Shown here: piece after piece, positions 1 to 6,372 of the stretch | How positions within the stretch are numbered: the first letter of the stretch is position 1 | Layout: each line of letters begins with the position of its first letter | From: JBGOUJ01 sp041477005 | GTDB lineage: Bacteria; Acidobacteriota; Terriglobia; Bryobacterales; JACQDG01 | Direction of reading: 5' to 3' | Assembly: GCA_041477005.1 (NCBI GenBank) | Contig: JBGOUJ010000454.1 | Span: 1 to 6,372, forward strand | Length of the DNA stretch: 6,372 bases | The notes under the pieces: generated by a model | The model's database searches: none | Seen by the model: the letters and a program-made list of their open reading frames with translations, nothing else | Told to the model about the DNA's origin: nothing | Program-made: the position numbers and the translations under genes

Positions 1-2180
1 ATTGGTTTGCGCCTTGGCTGCTAGGCGCAACCGTCTTGCTTTTGGGTGGCTGGGCCTTGATCAGCACGATACGGGCATCGCGTGCCCTTGTTCGTCAGCA
101 GGTGAAGCAAAGCGATGATATGAACAAGACGGTCAAAGACTTTAAGGACCGTTTCGAACGAAGCCGAGGCTGGACGGAAGCGGTGGACGAGCGCCTTGCT
201 GCCGTGCAAGAGGCGATCCGGAGTCTTCAGAATGAGGTGAGGAATACTAACGCAGCCACCCTTACATTCGACCGGCGTCGGGAAGCCAGCGGCGCCTACG
301 ACCAAGTGCACGCCCCTCTCGAAGTCACCGAACTACAGAGGCGAGTTGAGGGAATAGAACGCATTGTCAGCACCCTCGCGGGGGAATTGTCCGCAGCTAT
401 GGCAACCGTAAGCAGCGAATCGGCCGGCCCATTCGGGCCGACCCTGGAACATAAACTGCTCGCCGCGATGAACAAGTGGTGGAAAGAGGACCAAAGAGAT
501 AGACATCGACTCGTCGGCCTGCTAGACCACCTGAATATCAAAGCGGAGTTCTGCAGCTTGCAGAATATTAATATTCACCTGGAGAAGATGACCGATAACC
601 GGTATCTGTTTGAGACGGATCCGGCCGGCGGATGGATCTGGAGCGTTCTGCCGGAAAGCGGCGACAGGCTGGTTATGCCGTTCGCCCCGCATTCCCTGAC
701 TAGAGACGTGTTGAAGGTCGCCGCCGATATGTATGCGGGGTATTCCGATATTCCTGAATCATTCGCGTTCCAACGGGTATATCAAGCCTGCCGCCTGCGA
801 CCTTCACCTTCCGCTCCGGGAAAGTATGAGGTGGCGGCGCGAGGAAGATTGCTGCTCAAGAGCTCCGCGGACCCCGGCTGGGATCTACCGGCATCGTATG
901 AAGAGCTTGTGGGAGAGACGCAGCGTAGTACAAACCAGAGTGGTCGAGCCGCGGAAACTATGGCCGCTAAGATCCGCCAATGGTGCTCGTTGCTTCGCCA
1001 GATGTTAGCAGACGTCGAGACGCTTCGCCAGGAATCTGACAAGAAGTCGGCAGTGCAGCAAATGGACGTGAAACGGTTAGAGCAGCGCCTGACTGCGTTT
1101 GACGGTAAGATCTCTTCGCTCGTGCAAGAAGAGTTGGAGAGCGCTCTTGAGCGAGCCACCACCAACCGCCTCTGCTCGCCCGCACCACCATCGGAAGCGG
1201 AGACTGGCCCGGGCGGGAAATCACCCCCGTCCATCTCGTCCCAAGCGGCCGCCAACCTAGAGGCTGGTCCGTTGCTGCTGGCAACCCAGACACCCGTCTT
1301 AGAGCCGCCCACGCCAGTATCCATCACCGAGCCGCTGGTCTCCCCGACAAGACCTACTGCGCCCGTGCTCAGCGGCCAGGCACTTGTGAGCGAAAGGCCC
1401 GCCGCACCCGAGTCGACCCACCAGGGCGCTACCCAGCCCCCGACAGACAGTACCCCGGACCGGGGAGGGGCCGCCCAGTTTGATGCGCCCGCCCCAGCGA
1501 GCGAGGCGGCCCTCGTCGATGGCGAACCCGTATCCGTTCTCGGGGAGCAAGGTGTAACTACGAAACCGGAGCAAGCGCTAACGGTGATGACGGCTGGTGA
1601 AGCACCGGCCAGTCTGCAGCAAAGTGCATTGCCGGCCGTGGCGGAGCTCGCCAGTCAGGTGCAGCAATATCCTCCGGGTCTCTCCCTTGGAGGGCGGTGG
1701 TGGGACCAGCCCCTGGATGAAGCCGCGGAAGGATACGAATTAGGGGGTCGGGATTACGACTCAGATTACCTCGAACGAACCATCCGTCTGTACCAGAGAC
1801 TACGCTTCCGAGGGTTTCCCGCGCGGTTAGTCTATATCCAACGCTCCGGGGAAGAAGGCCTGCAGGTCTCTGATGGCCTACTGGACGCGGAGAGCACCTC
1901 GGTCCACGTGGCTGGAAACCCGGTAAGAGGGGTCGAGGCGTGCCGGTTGATCGTGGCGGTTGATGACCCGAGCGAGGCTACCCATCGCCTCTTATTGCTT
2001 CCGCTGGGCCCATTCTTGCCCAACAAAGATCCATACGTGCTCCCTGCGCTAGTGCAAGATCTGGGCCACAGCAAGGCTGAAATTATCAGCATTGAGCGAC
2101 CGGCTTCGGCGGTTGTCGAATCGGGTCATTGTTTGATCCGAACACAGATGGAGTTACGGCTCCAGTCAATACGCGCATGA
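1..2180 (+). CDS. Membrane-anchored coiled-coil protein of unknown function, with two Trp-Trp modules (5' end outside window)
   Basis: I do not recognise this family. The frame is open from the first complete codon (base 3, residue 1 here) to TGA at 2178-2180, giving 725 residues. A TTG at 36 lies inside the membrane helix, so the true start is probably upstream of the window. Visible in order: a membrane helix (about 2-20); charged coiled-coil stretches (about 35-85 and 107-136); module A from W159-W160 to about 285, with YLFETDPAGGW at 201-211; another coiled coil (about 297-386); a low-complexity Pro/Ala/Ser/Thr linker (about 389-556); and C-terminal module B from W566-W567 to about 720, with LLLLPLGPF and YVLP at 663-681. 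With basic residues after the helix, most of the protein should be cytoplasmic. It shares this layout with the next gene, which overlaps it by ATGA, so the two probably form one operon and one complex. No catalytic motif is visible; a scaffold, adaptor or sensor role is inference only. Confidence 0.85.
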   Translation, partial: WFAPWLLGATVLLLGGWALISTIRASRALVRQQVKQSDDMNKTVKDFKDRFERSRGWTEAVDERLAAVQEAIRSLQNEVRNTNAATLTFDRRREASGAYDQVHAPLEVTELQRRVEGIERIVSTLAGELSAAMATVSSESAGPFGPTLEHKLLAAMNKWWKEDQRDRHRLVGLLDHLNIKAEFCSLQNINIHLEKMTDNRYLFETDPAGGWIWSVLPESGDRLVMPFAPHSLTRDVLKVAADMYAGYSDIPESFAFQRVYQACRLRPSPSAPGKYEVAARGRLLLKSSADPGWDLPASYEELVGETQRSTNQSGRAAETMAAKIRQWCSLLRQMLADVETLRQESDKKSAVQQMDVKRLEQRLTAFDGKISSLVQEELESALERATTNRLCSPAPPSEAETGPGGKSPPSISSQAAANLEAGPLLLATQTPVLEPPTPVSITEPLVSPTRPTAPVLSGQALVSERPAAPESTHQGATQPPTDSTPDRGGAAQFDAPAPASEAALVDGEPVSVLGEQGVTTKPEQALTVMTAGEAPASLQQSALPAVAELASQVQQYPPGLSLGGRWWDQPLDEAAEGYELGGRDYDSDYLERTIRLYQRLRFRGFPARLVYIQRSGEEGLQVSDGLLDAESTSVHVAGNPVRGVEACRLIVAVDDPSEATHRLLLLPLGPFLPNKDPYVLPALVQDLGHSKAEIISIERPASAVVESGHCLIRTQMELRLQSIRA
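2177..2180 (+). promoter_or_regulatory. ATGA stop/start overlap (translational coupling)
   Basis: The ATG of the second gene shares bases with the TGA of the first. The preceding bases (2160-2176) contain no convincing Shine-Dalgarno sequence, and the nearest GGAG (2149-2152) is too far upstream. Re-initiation by ribosomes finishing the first gene is the simplest reading and implies linked production of the two proteins. Confidence 0.55.
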
Positions 2181-4168
2181 GGCAGCTCTGCTGCTCTACT
2201 TGCCCGGGTTGTCAGTGCGTGGTTCTCGCGTTAGTGTGGCTATCGATCGCCACTTCCACCTGTTCGGCCTTATTGCAACTGGAAAAACAGCGGCCGGGTC
2301 TGAAGCCTGACCTTCGATTGAACTTAACCCAGCTTGACATCGTCCGTGTTTCCGGAGCGACATGCATGGTGTCCGTCGAGCTATCAGCCAGCGCGGAAGA
2401 GACGGTATTTCTCAAGATCTGGGATGCGAGGTCGAACTCGGATCGTTACACGGCGATGGTGACCGTAGGCACGCGCCCAAGCACGCATCTAGCGCTGGCG
2501 CAACTGAGCGGCGACACTAGGATGCGTATATGGAGTACCAGCAGCCCCGAGCGGCTCCTCTTCGACCGGCGATTACAACGTCCGCCGTCGCTCGACCTTG
2601 GTCTGGCACTCGTGGCGCTGGGTGGAACTATGACTCTAGCTGTTCTGCTCTGGTGGACCGGAACATTGTTGGCGGGTAGGTTCAGGAATCCAGCGATCGG
2701 GAGGGCGGCAGAACTTAGCAAGGAGGTCCTGGGGTTGGCGGAGGAGCTGACCAAGCGGGTGGCCGCCGGTGAGAATCGACTAAAGGCGCACATGGAGCAA
2801 TACGGTGTGGGGCTGTCCGACGAACTGGGACGGCTGGAGCAGAGGATTTTGGGCCTTCACAAGATCGTTACAGAGTCAGTCGGTCGCTTATCTCAATGGG
2901 ACCCGCGGTCGGCATCTGAACGCCTTGGCGGCGAGGATCAATCCCTTTGGCGCGCCGAGTTAGCCTTGCGATTGACCGTAAACGACTGGTGGCGGCGGAG
3001 CACGCGCACACGGCCCGGATTACTCCGTGCTCTCGGCGCCCGCAAAAGGTACGCCGGCTACTATGTACTTAACCAAAAGAGATCCAATGACCGTTCGGGC
3101 GAAGAGTCCCGGGTGGAATATGTTTTCGAGGCTGAGCCACGCACCGGTGGATGGTTATTGTTCCAAGAACCTGGCCGTGACCAGGTCCTTGCGGTGCCGG
3201 CCGATCCGGCCAACATCTCCGGGCCAGAGAGCGACATACTCGCCGATCTTTTCCGTGGGTGTGAGGCATTGCCCTCACCTTTGCATTTTCAAAAAGTAAA
3301 GCAGTTATGCATCTTAGGCCGAGACAGTAAGGACGGGCCAGAGGCGCCACACACTCTGGTTGAACAAGGGGAGTTACTGTTGGATGCGGGACCGGAAACG
3401 GCCGCTGACGTTCTTATTGAAAAGATCGAGCTTGTGCTCGAAGCGAGTTTATTCAATGCTCGCGCTAGTCAGCAAGACCAAGCGATGCAGGAGATCAGAA
3501 AGACGGTGTACCGACTCCAGGACGCAGTCGTTGCCATGCATCAAAAGCTGGCTCCGGCGAAAGCGGCAGGGAAACGAGAGGCTGGGAGCCGCAAATCCAG
3601 TACGGTTTCTCCGGTCGCGCCGAGACCAGAGCCGCCGCCGGCGTGGGATGGGCTGCCCGACGACTGGTGGACAAGTTTATTGGCCCAAGCACAGATCAGC
3701 GGCAGTCTCTCGCCGGAGAGCTATTGGGAGCGGGCCGAATGGCTGGCTCTGGGTGTAGCCGAATTTCTCGCCAACCAGACCTCGCAGCTGCGCTCGAAGA
3801 TTCTCCGTATCACCGACGAGCCGGAAAAGGCTGGACCCGACGGTGAAAGGACGTTTCGATTCGGGACGGTAGAAGTTAAGGGCAACCAGCCTCAGGATCC
3901 GTTCTCTGGTGACTTGATCCGGGGACGAGATTTGTACCAGCTCTTCGTGGCAGTAGAGAAAGCCGACCGTACAGCAGCGGCCCTTCTATTGCCGCTGGGG
4001 GATTTCAGCAAGGACCAACACACCTACGTCCTGCCCGAGATTATTGAAGATCCCCCGGAGGGGCCGGTCATCGTTCGCAAGGTCCGTCGCCCTGCGGAGT
4101 TTCACGGCCGCGGCGACGGCCTCTACCTACTCGGCCGGAGAATGATCCTGGCGTATGACAGACGATGA
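2177..4168 (+). CDS. Membrane protein of unknown function, paralogue of the preceding gene, with an extracytoplasmic segment and two Trp-Trp modules
   Basis: This is a family I cannot name, 663 residues from the ATG at 2177. I chose that start because it overlaps the upstream stop as ATGA; a TTG at 2129 would add 16 residues. Visible in order: a Cys-rich N-terminus and hydrophobic helix (about 13-34, signal anchor or signal peptide); about 105 residues likely outside the cytoplasm; a strong membrane helix (about 139-167); coiled coil (about 174-240); module A from W271-W272 to about 402, with YVFEAEPRTGGW at 315-326; a coiled-coil stretch (about 408-460); a short Pro-rich linker; and module B from W497-W498 to about 658, with LLLPLGDF and YVLP at 603-620. 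Both modules match those of the upstream protein in order and motif. The extra external segment suggests that this partner could sense or bind something outside the membrane, which is inference. Many codons end in A/T, unlike the convergent oxidoreductase gene. Confidence 0.88.
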   Translation: MRQLCCSTCPGCQCVVLALVWLSIATSTCSALLQLEKQRPGLKPDLRLNLTQLDIVRVSGATCMVSVELSASAEETVFLKIWDARSNSDRYTAMVTVGTRPSTHLALAQLSGDTRMRIWSTSSPERLLFDRRLQRPPSLDLGLALVALGGTMTLAVLLWWTGTLLAGRFRNPAIGRAAELSKEVLGLAEELTKRVAAGENRLKAHMEQYGVGLSDELGRLEQRILGLHKIVTESVGRLSQWDPRSASERLGGEDQSLWRAELALRLTVNDWWRRSTRTRPGLLRALGARKRYAGYYVLNQKRSNDRSGEESRVEYVFEAEPRTGGWLLFQEPGRDQVLAVPADPANISGPESDILADLFRGCEALPSPLHFQKVKQLCILGRDSKDGPEAPHTLVEQGELLLDAGPETAADVLIEKIELVLEASLFNARASQQDQAMQEIRKTVYRLQDAVVAMHQKLAPAKAAGKREAGSRKSSTVSPVAPRPEPPPAWDGLPDDWWTSLLAQAQISGSLSPESYWERAEWLALGVAEFLANQTSQLRSKILRITDEPEKAGPDGERTFRFGTVEVKGNQPQDPFSGDLIRGRDLYQLFVAVEKADRTAAALLLPLGDFSKDQHTYVLPEIIEDPPEGPVIVRKVRRPAEFHGRGDGLYLLGRRMILAYDRR

Positions 4169-4177
4169 GCACGACAG

Positions 4178-5851
<1,674 letters not shown>

Positions 5852-5857
5852 ACCGGG

Positions 5858-5863
5858 ATTCTA
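5858..5863 (-). promoter_or_regulatory. Possible -10 element (TAGAAT) for the GMC gene, leaderless-type
   Basis: Read on the - strand, TAGAAT is followed by six bases and then the ATG. That spacing would place transcription start at or next to the start codon. No good Shine-Dalgarno precedes the ATG, which fits a leaderless message. No recognisable -35 is present at the usual distance (the position is a C run), so this is tentative. Confidence 0.28.
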
Positions 5864-5928
5864 CCAGGGAAGGATTGCCCGGGGGGGAGGGCGTGATCCG
5901 GCCGTGGTTCAGGGCGCGGGGAAAAAAC

Positions 5929-6037
5929 CAAGTCAAAAGGCAAAGTGCAAAAGGCAAAAGGCAAAAATCAAGGAGGGGGCATTTTCTTAATGCCGCGCCG
6001 CGAAGCGGCGCATCCCCGATTTTTGCCTTTTGACTTG
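5929..6037. repeat. Large imperfect palindromic intergenic element with A-rich tandem heptamers
   Basis: The left arm 5929-5944 (caagtcaaaaggcaaa) is the exact reverse complement of 6022-6037. A second left segment, 5955-5969 (caaaaggcaaaaatc), is the exact reverse complement of 6018-6032, so two alternative outer stems are possible. The left arm also carries repeated aaaaggc units, and ggggg at 5975-5979 can face cccc at 6014-6017. Two hairpins fill the centre. The layout resembles REP-like or MITE-like dispersed elements, and similar AAAAGGC/GCCTTTT intergenic repeats are familiar to me from Acidobacteriota. It fills the gap between the solute-binding and oxidoreductase genes and encodes nothing I can see. 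It might also act as a transcription attenuator, but no clean U-tract follows a stem. Confidence 0.7.
5978..6011. other. Two abutting hairpins at the centre of the palindromic element
   Basis: The first hairpin pairs ggcatt (5978-5983) with aatgcc (5989-5994) around a 5-base loop. The second pairs gcgccgc (5995-6001) with gcggcgc (6005-6011) around gaa. They abut with no spacer, and with the outer arms they could form a multi-branched structure in DNA or RNA. Confidence 0.6.
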
Positions 6038-6102
6038 CGTTTCGCTTTCCATGTGGGGAGCGACCCACTACACCATGCACTGGACCCTCGCCCCCCCGGG
6101 GG

Positions 6103-6372
6103 CTAGGCCGCCTTGATCTCGGTCCAAATGCGGTCCCGCAGAAGCTGCCCCTGCGGCGGGATCTCGGCGAACCATTCGGCTTTCTGCAGACGCTCCGGCG
6201 GCGGGTAGAGATCGGCGTTGTCGCGAAGGCTGGGGTCCAAAAGCTGCCTGGCCCCGGCGTTGGGCGTGGAAAACATCGTGGCGCGGGCTATGGCGGCGCT
6301 GACCTCGGGGCGGAGCAGATAGTCGATCCAACGATAGGCGGCGTTCGCGTGGCGCGATTGCGCCAGGATGAC
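6103..6372 (-). CDS. Spermidine/putrescine-type ABC transporter substrate-binding protein, PotD/PotF-like (C-terminal 89 residues; start outside window)
   Basis: The frame enters at the window edge and ends at TAG (6103-6105). The 89 visible residues match the C-terminal lobe of PotD/PotF-type periplasmic binding proteins: NAAYRWIDYLLRPEVSAAIA, then a TPNAGARQLLDP segment, then LRDNADLYPPPERLQKAEW, and a final basic tail ending IWTEIKAA. In this family the protein binds polyamines in the periplasm and delivers them to the PotABC permease. The polyamine-binding residues lie mostly outside the visible part, so ligand choice (spermidine, putrescine or another cation) cannot be judged. G/C-ending codons dominate, as in the oxidoreductase gene. 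That gene follows on the same strand after 251 bases holding the palindromic repeat, which argues against tight co-transcription. The permease and ATPase genes would be expected beyond the right edge. Confidence 0.88.
   Translation of the reverse strand, partial: VILAQSRHANAAYRWIDYLLRPEVSAAIARATMFSTPNAGARQLLDPSLRDNADLYPPPERLQKAEWFAEIPPQGQLLRDRIWTEIKAA

Noticed and set aside
36..38. TTG at 36 as the start of gene 1
   Set aside because: It falls in the middle of the hydrophobic helix, and the frame stays open to the left edge with hydrophobic residues that complete the helix.
782..1327. Antisense open frame of 181 codons within gene 1
   Set aside because: It has no family motifs and lies opposite a continuous frame whose modules have homologues in gene 2.
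2129..2176. TTG at 2129 as the start of gene 2
   Set aside because: It gives a polar 16-residue extension before the membrane segment. The ATG at 2177 overlapping the upstream stop is more natural.
1..4168. Zorya-like or MotA/TolQ-type motor pair
   Set aside because: Membrane helix plus coiled coil is superficially similar, but I see neither the multi-helix MotA core nor an OmpA-like peptidoglycan-binding domain.
5929..6037. CRISPR array
   Set aside because: The repeats are 7-base A-rich tandem units inside a single palindrome, without regularly spaced unique spacers.
6090..6103. C7G5 palindrome at the stop codon of the solute-binding gene as a terminator
   Set aside because: The C and G runs abut with no loop and no U-tract follows, so it does not make a convincing intrinsic terminator.

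Overview
The window holds two co-directional genes of unknown function on the + strand (1-4168), followed by two genes on the - strand (4178-6372): a GMC-type FAD oxidoreductase and the C-terminal end of a polyamine-type solute-binding protein. The organism looks like a GC-rich soil-type bacterium, and Acidobacteriota is my best guess. That guess rests on remembered similarity of the GMC protein (cysteine cluster, NPTL tail) and of the intergenic AAAAGGCAAAA/TTTTGCCTTTT palindromic repeat to sequences from that phylum. It is an inference, not a search result.

Region 1-4168. Gene 1 (open at its 5' end) and gene 2 overlap by ATGA and are diverged paralogues. Both are membrane-anchored, carry coiled coils, and contain two copies each of what appears to be one module. 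Every copy opens with a Trp-Trp pair and closes with a beta-rich tail, giving four copies across the pair. Gene 1 has one N-terminal membrane helix and a Pro/Ala-rich linker of about 165 residues between its modules. Gene 2 has two membrane helices enclosing a segment of about 105 residues predicted to lie outside the cytoplasm, and a short linker. I recognise neither as a named family. The arrangement suggests a two-component membrane complex that presents cytoplasmic binding modules and may sense something outside the cell through gene 2. This pair is the best candidate here for an undescribed system.

Region 4178-6372. The GMC oxidoreductase runs towards the gene pair, with only 9 bases between the two stop codons. 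It has the FAD-binding motifs, a His/Asn catalytic pair and a CxxCxxCxxxC cluster where FAD-dependent sugar dehydrogenases bind an iron-sulfur cluster. Upstream of it lies a 251-base intergenic stretch with a large imperfect palindrome containing two abutting hairpins, then the end of a PotD/PotF-like gene on the same strand. Codon use changes sharply at about 4170: the gene pair uses many A/T-ending codons, while the - strand genes are almost all G/C-ending. The pair therefore looks like accessory DNA next to more typical chromosomal genes.
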